This document shows, piece by piece, positions 19,907 to 32,004 of a stretch of DNA of 64,000 nucleotides (position 1 is its first letter; the number at the start of each line of letters is the position of its first letter). Both the position numbers and the translations under genes were made by a program. Under the pieces are notes generated by a model. That model was not told the origin of the DNA. It was given only the letters and a program-made list of their open reading frames with translations, and did not search any database. Source of the stretch: Oopsacas minuta. Its lineage: Eukaryota > Porifera > Hexactinellida > Lyssacinosida > Leucopsacidae. The stretch is taken from the NCBI GenBank assembly GCA_024704765.1, contig JAKMXF010000055.1:201630-265629 (forward strand), given 5' to 3'.

Positions 19907-22444
19907 TGTTACAGTCAATGTGTAAAATCAGTCAATTTACAAATTGACTGAAATTTCCAGTCAATTTGTAAATTGACTGATTCACTTAGGCAATTTACAA
20001 ATTGACTAGAATTTTCAGCCAATTTACAAATTGACTGAATCATTGGTCGGTTTTTTTGACAGATTGACTGAAAACATATTACGAATTTAATTAATTGATA
20101 TCAATATCCATTAAAAGCATGTGATTACAGCATACTGACTAAATAGTTCATATATCGTTCCCATTCAGATCTTGTTGGGGCAGGTTATGCTCGCGTGACA
20201 CTTGCTATTACATTTAAGTCCAGCCTTGAAACATTTACATTTGTTTGATTTGCATTGTTTGCCACTTTGTGTACAGTTACACTTGGCAAACCCTTGTCCA
20301 CCACACTTAGACCCTTGTTGAACAGCTTGTCGTAGGCCTATTTCTTTGTCTGTGGTGAAATCGTTCACACTATGTAGCGGGTGGGGACACAAATCAAATT
20401 GATTTCGGCTGTAAGATCCTTTCAGGATTCCTGTACGGACTGCTATACGGTACATGTCATTTTCATTTCTTTCCAGAATTACACCCATTATGTTTCGAGG
20501 ATCTCCTCTACCGCGATCCACTAAAGGGATTGGAATAATTACATTATCTCCAGGGTTTCCAGCGACCTGCTCTAGACGACTGCGTTTCAACATGCGTTCG
20601 GCCTGAGCTATCTGTCCTTCAGCTGCTCTCTTGCGGTTGAGTTGAATGTTGTCGTGCCGTATTTGGATAGCGGTTACCTGAGACGAAGGAGCAGATAAAG
20701 ATGTTGAAGGAGTAGCTTCTGAGGGATCAGGTGACTTATCTTCTTGTGTAAGAAGATTTGGAGAAACTGTGGTCTGGCTACCTGGAGAGACTTGAGAGGG
20801 GTCAGATTGCTGATATGCAGCCATTAGGTCATCTTCGGACACAAGGCGTTTTAGGATTTCATTAGGAAGGGATGCTGAACGTAGTCCAACTTGTGCATCA
20901 CGTCCAAACAGGGCCTTGAATGGGGATTGTTTAATTCCGGAATGGTAACCCACTGTTCTTCTGAAACTGCACAAAACGAAGCACAGTTGGCCAATCTGTG
21001 GAGTCATTGTCACCTAACCAGGCAGTTAGTATGTCTTTGACGTCACAATTCAGTCTCTCAACTGATCCCTGGCTATCGGGATGGCGAGGTTTACCATGGA
21101 CCATAAGTAGATCAGGCCAAATAACCTTCAGTTCAGTGATGACTGATGCTGTAAATTCACTGCCGTTGTCACTCTGGAGAATTTGAGGGACGCCTAGTAA
21201 CAAGAAAATGTCAACCAGTTGCCACGCGACTTCAGCAGCACGTTTGGAAGTCAAAGGGCGTAATACACAATACTTTGTTAAGTGGTCTTGATAAACCATG
21301 ATCCAGCTACATGAAACTTTACACATAGACTGCATGTCAATGAGGTCAACCTGAGCACGGGAACCAAAGTCTTTGGACAGAATTGGCTTCACAACAACAC
21401 CCTTAGTGGTGGAACGCTTACGTTTCTGTTGACATTGAACACAGAGAGATTTATAGAGCTCAATGGAGTCGCGAGTGATGTTTGCATATTTGTCCAAAGC
21501 TTTAGTCATCTTGTCTCGACCGCCGTGGCCGCATGCAACATGAGCGCGTTTAATGATGTCGAACATATCATCTATGTGAGTAAAGTAAATAATTTCTTGG
21601 GAGCCTTCACTTTGCTTTCGAATCAACTTCTCAGCATCGCCACACTGAAGAATTTCGTACCTGTAAAATATATAAAATATGTCACTTAATCGATGCCAGC
21701 AACATAGTACACAACCGTAGTCCGCAATATTATAGGCATATTTTCCATGTACAGCCAAGGAATCCCAAAACAACGACGTACTAGGCTCTATACAATTAAA
21801 GAACTAATTATTGTATTATATAGAACATTTATTTGACCTGAATCCAAGTAATGCAGCCATGACTCAAGCTTAATTGTTGAACCAATAATTATTTGTTCAC
21901 ATACCTGCCAAGGATATAGTACTGCCTGTTGGACTTCTTTGCGGTGTCAGATGCAACTTTGACCTTTTCAAGCAACAAAAAATACTCGTGTTTGGTCATC
22001 AATAATGATTTGGCATCGGAGCTTTTTCGTTTCAACATCTCCTCACGGAAAGACTGTTCCTTAGTGTCCGACATCTTTTAGAGTTATGAGGGTGTTCACA
22101 TTACCTTGCCTTTTATACTCCAGAATATTTCACGTCGATAGATGCTTCCCTTTGATATGTTGTTATTGAGGATACACTACTTTGAATCAGGTTTCTCTTA
22201 TACATTTTCAATTCTTAAGTTGAGTAGACGTATATGTTTTGGAATAACAATAATTGCAAGATTTCCCATTTATTCACTACTCTATTGATTTGAAATTCGT
22301 AATATGTTTTCAGTCAATCTGTCAAAAAAACCGACCAATGATTCAGTCAATTTGTAAATTGCCTAAGTAATCAGACAATTTACAAATTAACTGGAAATTT
22401 CAGTCAATTTGTAAATTGACTGATTTTACACATTGACTGTAACA
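19907..22444 (-). mobile_element. Ginger-like (KRBA2-type) DNA transposon, 2.5 kb
   Basis: The inverted ends start TGTTACAGTCAATGTG; the left is about 182 bp (19907-20088) and the right about 152 bp (22293-22444). The difference is one extra internal unit on the left. Each end is an array of the near-palindrome CAGTCAATTTRTAAATTGAC. Flanking 4-mers are CATA and TATA, one mismatch from a 4-bp duplication. The minus strand encodes a two-exon integrase-type transposase (22074 to 20165). The coding architecture matches KRBA2-like proteins derived from Ginger transposons. Confidence 0.85.
20165..22074 (-). pseudogene. KRBA2-like integrase transposase with C-terminal CXC domain
   Basis: Exon 1 is 22074-21905 (start MSDTKEQSFREEMLKRK), with donor GTATGTG. 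The acceptor TTTTACAG precedes exon 2 at 21660, and joining them keeps the frame. Exon 2 carries the HHCC zinc domain (HVACGHGGRDKM, then CVQCQQKRKR). The rve core has its first Asp in SRAQVDLIDMQ, the second in LQSDNGSEFT (about 21160) and its Glu in DSQGSVERLN. A single shift in the G run at 20949-20951 moves the frame. The C-terminal part then reads to 20165 with a linker and a cysteine cluster (CNCTQSGKQCKSNKCKCF-x-CNSKCH, about 20175-20290) of the tesmin/CXC DNA-binding type. Everything else appears open, so one indel is the only clear lesion. Confidence 0.85.
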
Positions 22445-22659
22445 TATATACCATACATTCGAGTTATTATTATTATTTCTCAATAATAATATGTTGTCAA
22501 ATCTATGTATAATCAGAAATCAGTCCATAATGACAACTATTAACTCCCATACTTTAACTAAATATCCCTCATTATCCATACAATATTATTAACGACCTAT
22601 CTAAAGTAATGTAATTTCTAATAACTACCATGTTCCTTATTATATTTTCTAACAGCTGA

Positions 22660-24520
22660 CCTATTCTGTTTCAAAAGGTCAGTATGAGGCTCGAAAGAAA
22701 AGCAATCTTCATTGATGTTAATCTTTAAGTCTAGCAATGAAACAATTGTTTTAATGTAAGTGGGTCCTCCTTCTGTATCTATATTCCGAATCATTGAAAA
22801 ACCTCGTTCACTGTCAGCATTGCAAACTGGGAAGGCAAGGAGTGCTCTTACAAGGATAAGAAATTTTTCATAGAGGGGGGTAGTAGTTTATATGCATAAA
22901 CACTATGCATCCCAGCCCAAAAAGGGTCAATACTCCCTCTTGTGCAAGGTCTGATTCATCTGACATCTGGAAATCAATCACTTCATTTCGAAGTTCTTCT
23001 AATCTCTCAGTGGATATAACTGTGACAGTTTGGCAAGGCGAATGACAGCATTTGGATAATCTTTATATGTAAGGCGTTCTGTTGGGTTTAGAATTCTCAT
23101 GTCAACCAAAAATGTGGAATTAAATGGGAACTTCTTGAAATTCGTAGATACAAATTTGATGTAAAACAATCGACACATCACGAAAGAATTTATCAACCTC
23201 GGGTTCCATACCCCCTCCCATAGATTGTTCGCCAAATCTCGTGTGTCATTACCTACTTCCATATCCTCATATCAAGAGGATGTAAAAAGCTGGTTTACAT
23301 CCTCTTGACATGGAGCCTGTGTCGGGTCAATTAAATGGATGATTTCTAAATTCACAAATTATCTGAGAACGCGTTTCGCTAGCTTTTACATTTCATGGTG
23401 AAGCAAATGAATGGTAGTGTACGCCGTAGCTTGGAAGGCAACATTAAAAGCATTAACGGTTGGAAGAATGAAGTTTAAAGATCAGTATATAGTTTTGTTT
23501 CCTCACACATTTGTATAGTTTGAACCCGTCCACCCTTCTCAGCATCTGGATGACAGTTAAAATATGAAATAAGTGCAGGCAATAGTTGTAAAACAAGTTC
23601 AACTTCTCGGAATAAACTGTGCCACCTTATCACAAAATGCAGTAGAATCCTTTTAGAAGTGATGTTTATAAAATCGCAAAATTCTTTGAATTTTTCTTTC
23701 CGTTTTAAGCACAGATAGAAATGAGTGTTAATATCAACCAAAATAGGATCAATGGTAATGTGTAAGGATTTTATGGCAGCCTTGTGAGTAAATTCTCCAG
23801 AAGACACAAATGCATCCCAAATCAAACATGTGAGATTTTTTGTTAAGCGTCTCACCAAACCTTTTCGCTATCCTTTCATAGTATTACATGTGTCGATTTT
23901 GAAACTGACTAGATGGTCATACCTTAAGCCATTAGATACTATGTATACTTTCATCAATTTTCGCAAATATTGCAGCAGCAGTTCCATTTTTCGATATTGG
24001 CAGATCGAAGAACCTAGTTACCGCCTTCATAATACTAATGTCAAAGAATCTTAGAAAGCATAACTAAATGTTTTACTTCGACTCCTCGGTTAATTGATTT
24101 GAGCTCCAAAAAAGGTTATCATGGCAGAACTTTCTGTTGCCAAAGCGGTTAAAACTGATGTTTTTGCTCGAGCGCACTGGAATTCTTTCGCAATCTCTGA
24201 ATCTGGAACCTTTTTTTCACAAGCTTGGTGAAATGGTTTCCGATGAGGAATGACAAGTTGTGTTCTGCTACAAACTGTACGAACATTACTGTTGCCAAAA
24301 CCCAAACTAGCTAAAGTGTTTGTAGATGAAATTAAGGAAATAGCTTGAGAATGATTTTGACTTGTAAAATGCTTTAAAACATCATTCGCAGCACCATGGC
24401 GGATAGAAAATGTTAGACTATATGGTACACATTTTGCATTACTACCTTCAATTTCGGCTAAAACTTCACCTGAAAAAGTCTTCAACGTTTCTCCTTGATT
24501 CAGTGGGAACCTTTGATTCT
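22660..24520 (-). pseudogene. hAT transposase relic (ZBED/ZMYM-like)
   Basis: Minus-strand homology is spread over several frames. 24090-24485 holds an N-terminal part, including FSIRHGAANDVLKHFTSQNH (a BED/TTF-like zinc finger remnant) and an HQACEKKVPDSEIAKEFQCA helix. 23475-23858 holds the middle of the catalytic region (ILLHFVIRWHSLFREVELV). 22999-23262 continues it. About 22690-22880 holds the C-terminal dimerisation motif (LLAFPVCNADSERGFSMIRN). Stops and shifts separate the blocks. No terminal repeats were identified. Confidence 0.75.
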
Positions 24521-25639
24521 AATTTTTAAATTGACAGTAAACTTGTTCTTCCTACTATTTTTGGCACTGGATCATCCATAAACCGAATAGATGCCATAAC
24601 AAGTGAGAATGAGAAATAGAACAGTTTATGCAATAATGAGATGGTGAAGTGTAAAATATAACAATAGCAAATCCAAAAGTGTAGTGGTCTAAAACCCTAT
24701 ACGTGTTGTCTTAAAGTTGAGGGAAATATTGAATTCACAATGTAGAATATCGAGTTAAATAGGGAGAAAATAGGTCAAATCGGATTATATAGCTTCCAAC
24801 GAGACTTGCGTCGGGAGTCGGATCGGGATAGACAAACGAAAGCGGGAAGCATGGACAGTATGACTTAGTTGCAAATAGTCGGTTGTGAACTTTTAATGGC
24901 ACTTATATCAGTAATATCCTCTTCAGTTTCTACTTCAAATTCTTACAGCGTAGTTTGCATTAAATTCAAACAACAAGTTTTAGAAGAAATTTTGTCCTTT
25001 TTCAGTATATTAGCAATGTTTCCAAATTAACTATTGTCGATCATGTTGCTGTCTAGATATCGTATATTTTCACTAATGTCCAATTGTAGGGAAAATATTA
25101 CATATTTTAAGGCTAGGTTAGGTGATAATATACATAAATTTTCAGATATAGATTGACATTCGGGAGCCCGTGTAATTTCTGTTGTAATTTCAGTTTATAA
25201 AAGTTAGAATTAACCAGTTTAACTGGTAATTACCAGGCCCTGCATACTATTGGATTGCGGTCTTCTAGTTTAATTCCGCATCTGGATTGACATTATTATA
25301 GCTCGAAAATTGAGAGGCGATAAATTCACACCTTCGACGAAATTATGGCGTAATTATCACCTTTTGGATAAAAATCACATTATTAGCCACTGCTCAGCCT
25401 ATATACATTATAGTAGCTTGAAATTTGAATAAGATTGCAAACTAAAAGACCACGTGGCAGTTCAAGAATACAACAAAAGGCCATTACAGTGGAGTCTCCG
25501 AATAACGGTGAACCAAGTTCCAGGCGACGAATGTTTTAATCGTTTCAAATGATAAAATTATACCCTTCTGATAAATGATATCTTCAAAACTAGAAATTAA
25601 GCCTTACATTAAACCTATTCGGATATGAATTATAATGGA
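24521..25639. other. Intergenic, no gene seen
   Basis: AT-rich sequence without a supportable ORF. A fragment resembling pogo-type ends (ACAGTGGAGTCTCCGAATAA) sits near 25484. Confidence 0.4.
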
Positions 25640-25644
25640 CATTA

Positions 25645-25760
25645 ATTAGTAGGAGAACATTTACAGGAACATGAAAGGATAAATACATGTTCTTTAACCC
25701 AAGTCGATATCGTTTTGGGCTCAAAAGCGAAAAGGATGGCAGAACACTGCAATAGTGAGC
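25645..25760 (+). pseudogene. Partial duplicate of the sulfotransferase 5' region
   Basis: About 25645-25715 closely matches 26035-26110 of the downstream sulfotransferase gene (shared words GAACATGAAAGGATAAATAC and CAAGTCGATATC). Homology then stops and the frame closes. The copy is in the same orientation, about 390 bp upstream, so it looks like a local partial tandem duplication that decayed. Confidence 0.8.
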
Positions 25761-25897
25761 TTTGAGGCAAACTCTTTAGCATAATTACTAGTTCATATCA
25801 TTCAGTGAATAGTCCAGTGAATATCTATTCACAAGAATGCTTCATTAATAAAGTATGCGTGATTCAATTGTTGAAAACGTATAAATACTAATGTTCA

Positions 25898-27255
25898 ATG
25901 AGTGATTCTGAAATGGTTTCTATAATAGAATATTCTTATCCACTTGCTCTGGTAATACTTCTCAGCATCGTATACATTATTAAAAAAATTTACAGAGAAA
26001 ATCTCCTACTTCAAATACTGGAATTATTTTGGACAGTAATTTAGTAAGAGAACATTCACAAGAACATGAAAGGATAAATACATATTCTCTACTCCTTCCA
26101 AGTCGATATCAAACTTCATTGGATGGATACAAGTTGATGGTAAAATTGTGGAAAAAGGATAGAAACCTCCATAAGAAGGGTAGAGAATACTGTCACAAAG
26201 AAATTGAATCGAATCTGAACAACATGATAGGGATTTATCAACAGATTCGAGATTATCCAGCAATTAGTGAAATTGAAATAAAACACCCTGTTTTCATTGT
26301 ATCATGGCTAAGAACTGGTTCTACATTGCTGCACAACCTTGTTGCTGTTGATCCAAGGAACCATACTCCTTATCTTTGGGAATTGTTATACCCCTTACCA
26401 CACACGTGTAGTGCGGACATTAAAGAAGATATAAAGGATAGAAAACTTTTAGCCCACAAAGAAATGGAAGAATTCTATAACAGTGGGTTTGAAGATTTCA
26501 GATGTATTCATGAGCTTCGTTCAGAATATCCAGACGAATGTTGTCACATATTTGAGAGATGTTTTGCTAGTAGACACACACCAATTATGGGACAATATAT
26601 GCAAGAATATACTGATTGGTTCATGAACCTTAGCTCCGAACAAATCGATAATATATATTCATTATACAAATCTGAGCTACAATATATAACTTTTTGCAAA
26701 AGAAAGTATAATGTTGGAAATCACATAGCGCCAAAACAATGGTTCCTTAAAGATGAAACCCACATGTACTTCCTAGAAAATCTATTGAAAACATTCCCAG
26801 ATGCAATAATTATTAATCTACACAGGGATCCAATACAGGTACTTGGTTCAACTATATCTGGATTCTATATCATAATGAAGGTTTATTACCGGATTGAAGA
26901 TATCGATGGAAAAGAGCTAGCAAGAAGATGTTTAGAGCAAATGTTAGTATGCAAACAACGATTACTTTACTTAAGGTCTCGTGTAAAAGAATTAACCGGA
27001 AGGGATGAATCTGAGGTATTTGTTGACATAAAATTTGATGAACTCTGTCGCAATCCGAAGAAGACAGTTATGGATTTATACGATAAGATTGGAAAAAGTT
27101 GTACTGATACACACCTATTAGAGATGATCACATATCTCTTGGAAAATCCAAGATACAAACACGGAAAGAATTTATACAATATCACTGATTTTGGGTTACA
27201 GGTAGCAGAAGTTCGCAGCCAATTCCTGGATTATATCGACAAATTTCTCTCATAA
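25898..27255 (+). CDS. Membrane-anchored sulfotransferase (Sulfotransfer_3 type)
   Basis: The long frame (26029-27255, 408 codons) has no good ATG at its start. A 5' frame from the ATG at 25898 encodes a hydrophobic anchor (YPLALVILLSIVYIIKK) that fits a type II Golgi enzyme but runs into a TAG at about 26042. The two frames meet around 26025-26040, so a 1-bp frame difference separates anchor from enzyme. The catalytic domain shows the 5'-phosphosulfate loop (VSWLRTGSTLLHNL, about codons 92-105), the 3'-phosphate site (NLHRDPIQVLGSTISG, about 262-278), and the C-terminal KHGKNLYNITDFGL element. The family moves sulfate from PAPS onto carbohydrates or other acceptors; the acceptor cannot be told. 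An AATAAA lies at about 27353. The short coding frame could be a real frameshift, a missed splice, or a base error. Confidence 0.85.
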
Positions 27256-27607
27256 TTGCTTTTCTATTAGCAGCATATCTATGAACTTTGTCATTTATGC
27301 TCTCCAGCTAGCTTAGGTCACAAAAGTAATCCTCCTCAACTGCTCTACTAAGAATAAATAACTCTTGATATTATTGCATTTTCTGAGAATAATATTTCTA
27401 TTCTATATATACCCTTCGTCCCTTCGCAACGCGATAAACTCGGCAATTTCCGCCACGAGGTAGAGTATATTAGTTACTGATGATTTTTTCTAATCTATTT
27501 TGTTAGGACGAGCACGCTTCGTATGCTCCAGTTGTTGGCTTACAAACACTTCGTGTTTGTGTGTGTTTTGTGTGGAGCTCGGAACTTCATGACGCACAAA
27601 TATTATT

Positions 27608-27940
27608 TTTTAATAAAAACAAAAAATTACATATAAGAAACTTGAAAGTCTGAAATTCGGTCTCTGCGTACTTTGTTTCCCAGTTTGGTCGTTGAGAGCT
27701 AGTCTCTACGTTGATCTTTCAGATTTCAATTGTTTGTTTACTTTATCCTCTTGAATCAATAATAAATTTACATATGAGAAACTTTAAAATGCGAATTTCG
27801 GATTTCGAATTCTTTGTTACCCCATTGTATAGTTGAGAGTAAGTCTCTACTATATTTTGAGATTTCAATTTGTATATTCATAAAAACAACATTTATTTAC
27901 GAATGATTAATTAAAAAGTGGGAAATCGGATTAGCATATT
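27608..27940. repeat. Diverged tandem repeat, about 145-bp unit
   Basis: Two full units (about 27608-27752 and 27753-27888) and a partial third. Shared words in order are TTACATATRAGAAACTT, then GAGAG-x-TAAGTCTCTAC, then GATTTCAATTTG. Units are roughly three-quarters identical by eye. Confidence 0.65.
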
Positions 27941-28107
27941 CGCAATAGTAAGTTTATTGAATACGATTACTTGCTTAATAAACAGGATAAAATACTTGTC
28001 AACCATCTAGGGATTTGACGTATGATCGAGGGGGGGATTACTAAATCTAAGGAAATATCGAATATTTATAGCTCCTTGTATCATAAAAGAGGGAAAATTT
28101 CATATTA

Positions 28108-28371
28108 CAGTATACCCCGCTAATCCGAACACCACTGTTCCGATTGCAAAATTGTTCAATTAGTGAAATGCATTGAAACAATACTATAGAATCTGGGAGG
28201 ACATTTTCGAAAGTTGTACAAACGATGGAATGGGGGCCAACATGCGTAATATAGTATTAGATATTGATCTGTAGTAGAATTGGATATAAATCGGCTATGT
28301 TTTACGTTTGAAACAATTTCCCAAAGATTGTATAAGCTCTAGGCCCTGTTCAGATCAGCGAGGGTCTACTG
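28108..28371. mobile_element. pogo-like MITE (264 bp)
   Basis: The left end is CAGTATACCCCGCTAATCCG and the right end is the complement of CAGTAGACCCTCGCTGATCTG, both flanked by TA. No coding capacity. Confidence 0.75.
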
Positions 28372-29467
28372 TATTTGCATACAAATTGAAATCCAGAGAT
28401 TTGGAGAAAATTATCCAGGGAAACCGTTACAAGAGGTTGGCTTATATGATACTACATCGTTTCTCTATATCTCGGAATTGAGAAATTAGAAATCAAAATA
28501 GCATACCATAAATCCTTTCCTTGACAACCTACAAACAGACAAACAACAATCGAGATACAGTAGACCCTCTAATCCGAACTGAATATATCTTAGAAATCCA
28601 AATTTTCTGTAAATGAGGATATATCCCACAATACTTAGAATTAGTTGGGTGAAGGAAACCTTTGCCGTGGGAGTAGAATTTCAATTCCCATACCTATTGC
28701 ATACGAAAGGGGATCCCCATATCCACGGAACCCAGGTGAAGGAGGAGGAAGATCGTTTTCCAAATTGAAAGTTGTGAAATCTATCTAAGATCAAGAATTG
28801 GATAATACATACTTTCAGGTTTCAGCACTGTCGCTCCTATCTAATGAGTGCGATTTACATCACTCAATTGATTTAGAGACGTTATAAGTCAATTTGCGAA
28901 GAAAAAGAGCTGAAAAGTCACACTATTGGCAGGATTCAACACCATTTCCAAACGCTATTAATAAATTCATATTTATGACTCATTCAATTTATTATCCAAG
29001 CATTTACAAGATACTTTAAATTTAAAAGTAAATTTACTATTAAATGGCTTAAGAAAAAGTGCCCAGGCCTACTAAGGCACTAACTCACTGTACCTTGAAA
29101 GTAATTGATTCTACTTCGCTTACAAAATACAGCTTATAACGAAATGAATCCGATTTATCGAAGCAATTCGTTATTATGAGTATTTACCGTATACGTATAG
29201 TTGAAAAATGATAATAAGTGGATAACTAACTAAAATTCAGAGTAACGAATGTCAATATTATCTTGAAAGTTCTGGAGCAAAGATGTTTGCTATCGCTAAG
29301 AAACACTCACTATTAAATTTCTCAAATTATATACACACTTCAAATATATCCAAACATGATATGATCCAACATATGCACACAATTAAACAACCTTGTATAT
29401 ATATGTAATGGATAAAAATAAAGTCTAGAAGATAGGGAGAAGGTAGATTACTTAAGCTAACAAAGTT

Positions 29468-31265
29468 TTATGTTAGAGCTTCGACAGAAGATTCGGGCGT
29501 ATGGTAAACTTTATAGTCTTCGGTCTCAGATACCATAGGGTCTCTATTCCTTAAAGTTGTAATTCCTTCACTAGTTTTTCCTCTCTTTAGAATTCCACGG
29601 ACTTCTTTATTCCGTAATACTATCACAAGTAAGAACACCAAACCAATAAGACCGTTCAAAAAGATGAATATATATTGGAGTGCTATGTGTTGGATTGAAA
29701 CGTTAAGTAGTAGGAAGAGCCAAGGGATACCCAAAACAGGAGTTAATACTAAAGCTGTGATTAGTGCATCTTTCATTATATCTGTCTGTTCATTGTTTTG
29801 GCTTGACTTTTTAGTATAGATGATCTTCACAATAGCTATCACAAGGAACACTGCGTTGATAATTAATATAATAAGTATTGGAGCGATGAGTGCCCAAATA
29901 ACTCCACCATCATTATTGAGAAAGCAATGTTTTGACTCATTTACATAGTATGAATGCGTAATGCTGATGGTTATAATCGGGATAATTATTGGAAACACCC
30001 AACCAAACACGATGAGATATGGATAAATCTTCCTAGTAGACATCACACCTATAATGAGGTAGTGTATTAAACATTAAGAAAGTCTCATGGTTTGTAATAG
30101 AGCACTGAATTTTTGTTACAGTTTGGTGATGTAAATCATGTATTTTGAATGCATATTAGTTTTTGGAAATCTTAGGGTAAATTTGTTACATGCAACAATG
30201 TTGGATTTCGGAAGCAACTTGGTTTGAAATATTAACTTGCGCGTATGATGCCTTCTTGCATTATCGTGTATGATGGGGAAAAAGGAATAGCTCCTCTTTA
30301 CACTTTCATATACAGACAGCCAGATACCCTGTTCCTGAAAGCATTTAAAGTCGTTTATTTACTAGGGTGAAATTTTAGTGCCACACTTAACAATATTCTG
30401 AGCCAAACGGGTTGAGTACTACACTACACTACCCTACTCCCACACTATATCCTTGAATTTTCCCTCCATTACATCAAATACATATTACATATACTCCCTG
30501 ATGGGTATTTTAGAGGCCTGGATCGTCTGATTGAATTTCTATTTTTTGGCTCTATCAGACGCCTAGAGTCACAAACACAGGCAGTGTTCACCAGAAACAG
30601 AGTATTTGACCGTAATGTAGTGTGAATTCACTTTTCAACCTTAGCTACGTATAATCGGAAGCGCTGTATTTGTCAGAATTTCACAGTATACGTTCAGACA
30701 GATGCTTCTAATTGCTGATTATATGTATTTTACTCACTGTTTGTACTCTTATGAAGAGATTTGCGTCGGATTAGTGTCAGCATTGGTCCTGGATTTTGTC
30801 GGATGTCTGACTACCTAATTATTTTTGGACTAATACATATCGGACAATTTCATACAGCATATAGCTGTCTGACAGATGAATACTACAGAAATTCTGACGA
30901 ATGCAACTGGTTTGCCTGACAATGCATGCGACTCGAATAAACAAACTTACTTATCACAAATTTGAACATTATCAAAATTCCGATACATAGTGTCCAAGTA
31001 AACACAGCAAGCCATGTGTAGTGAAGTACAAAGGCTATGCTCATGCAAAAACCTCTATTGAATTTCCTTGTAGGTATGCCAAACAGGAATATTCCTGTAG
31101 CTAGCAGCATTGCAATACAGTAGTTGAAGTAAATTATGTTTGTCTCTACTCTGAAGAATGCTCTTCCGGCAATGCAAAATAGGATCAGTGAAATGATCAG
31201 AGATATGAAGGAGATAGAAATAAGAATGTAGCTGAAGACATCGAGTACAAGTATTGCTGTTCCAC
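29468..31265 (-). CDS. Seven-transmembrane exons of an SRCR receptor (adhesion/secretin-like GPCR)
   Basis: Two exons. 31265-30951 (acceptor GATAG, donor GTAAGT) encodes TM1-TM3 (YILISISFISLIISLILF; YFNYCIAMLLATGIFLFG; SIAFVLHYTWLAVFTWTL). 30048-29468 encodes TM4-TM7 (YLIVFGWVFPIIIPIITI; APILIILIINAVFLVIAI; ALVLTPVLGIPWLFLLL; FIFLNGLIGLVFLLVIVL) and a 50-residue tail ending at the stop. Both joins are phase 1. A Cys before TM3 (NRGFC) and one in the second extracellular loop (SKHCFLN) can form the usual disulfide. WLAVFTWT and GWVFPIIIP place it in the class B2/secretin fold. No GPS/GAIN cleavage motif is seen upstream. The SRCR exons upstream on the same strand are probably its ectodomain; ligand and G protein are unknown. 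Confidence 0.82.
30052..30950. other. Intron between TM3 and TM4 exons
   Basis: Donor GTAAGT at 30950 and acceptor AG at 30050-30049 on the minus strand. No repeat or ORF of note inside. Confidence 0.55.
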
Positions 31266-31269
31266 CTAT

Positions 31270-32004
31270 CACATTGAGTAACGAAAGATATTTGTTAAAA
31301 ATATTCACATGTTAATACTACTACACATACATACACCTCAAGTAACCAGTCAAATACTGGTTAGATTAGAGTCCAGCTTTGCAACAAAATCGTATTACAC
31401 TATTTAAATGTTTCGAATATTTCCGCGTATTTGAAAATATTGATTCTTTCCAATGTAGTTGTGATAATTTCCTGGTTTATACTATCATCATTTTATGACT
31501 ATATTCTGCACTTGTTATAAGTAAGATAACGGTTGTTAAGTAAAATAGATTTACTATTGTTGTCCAAACATAATAAAAAGGCTTAAATAATTCAATTTTG
31601 TTCATTATATAGCACATTAAGATTTAGACATACAATCGATTCTCGATAGTACGAACACAGATAAGATGTAATCGGTTTGTTAATAAATTTTCAATTCCCA
31701 GGATTTAACACTATGGGGATAGATGTCAGGGGAGGCACATCATTTAAATATGTGGTGCCATGTATATTATAACTGACACTGTATAGATAGCTGAGCCTTT
31801 CTTAAATATGTAAATAAATGTCAAAATGTTATACCAAACAACTTGATGTAGTACTTTCATTCTAACCTTAAATGAAATTTAGGATTGACTAGATTGGTCC
31901 GATAATGTAGTACGGCGCTCTCCATGCCTGCCACTACATGCAATTTGCTTGATACAAACAGGGTTAATCACGAATTATCTGATAATATGTCGTTAGGTAC
32001 CTAC
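31270..32004. other. Putative intron between TM1 exon and last SRCR exon
   Basis: No GAIN or GPS-like coding block is seen in any minus frame. The interval is AT-rich, with a weak pogo-like end (CGATTCTCGATAGTACGAAC) near 31636. Confidence 0.4.

Larger units (their letters stand above)
27256..29467. other. Intergenic, repeats only
   Basis: Holds a tandem array of about 145-bp units at 27608-27940, a pogo-like MITE at 28108-28371, and a second pogo-like end (ACAGTAGACCCTCTAATCCG) at about 28558. No coding region is seen. Confidence 0.5.

Noticed and set aside
19907-20088. Possible CRISPR-like array of 22-bp repeats
   Set aside because: The repeats are palindromic, spacing is irregular, the same array is inverted at 22293-22444, and the context is an animal transposon.
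26024-26263. Minus ORF over the sulfotransferase start
   Set aside because: It is antisense to a strongly supported coding frame.
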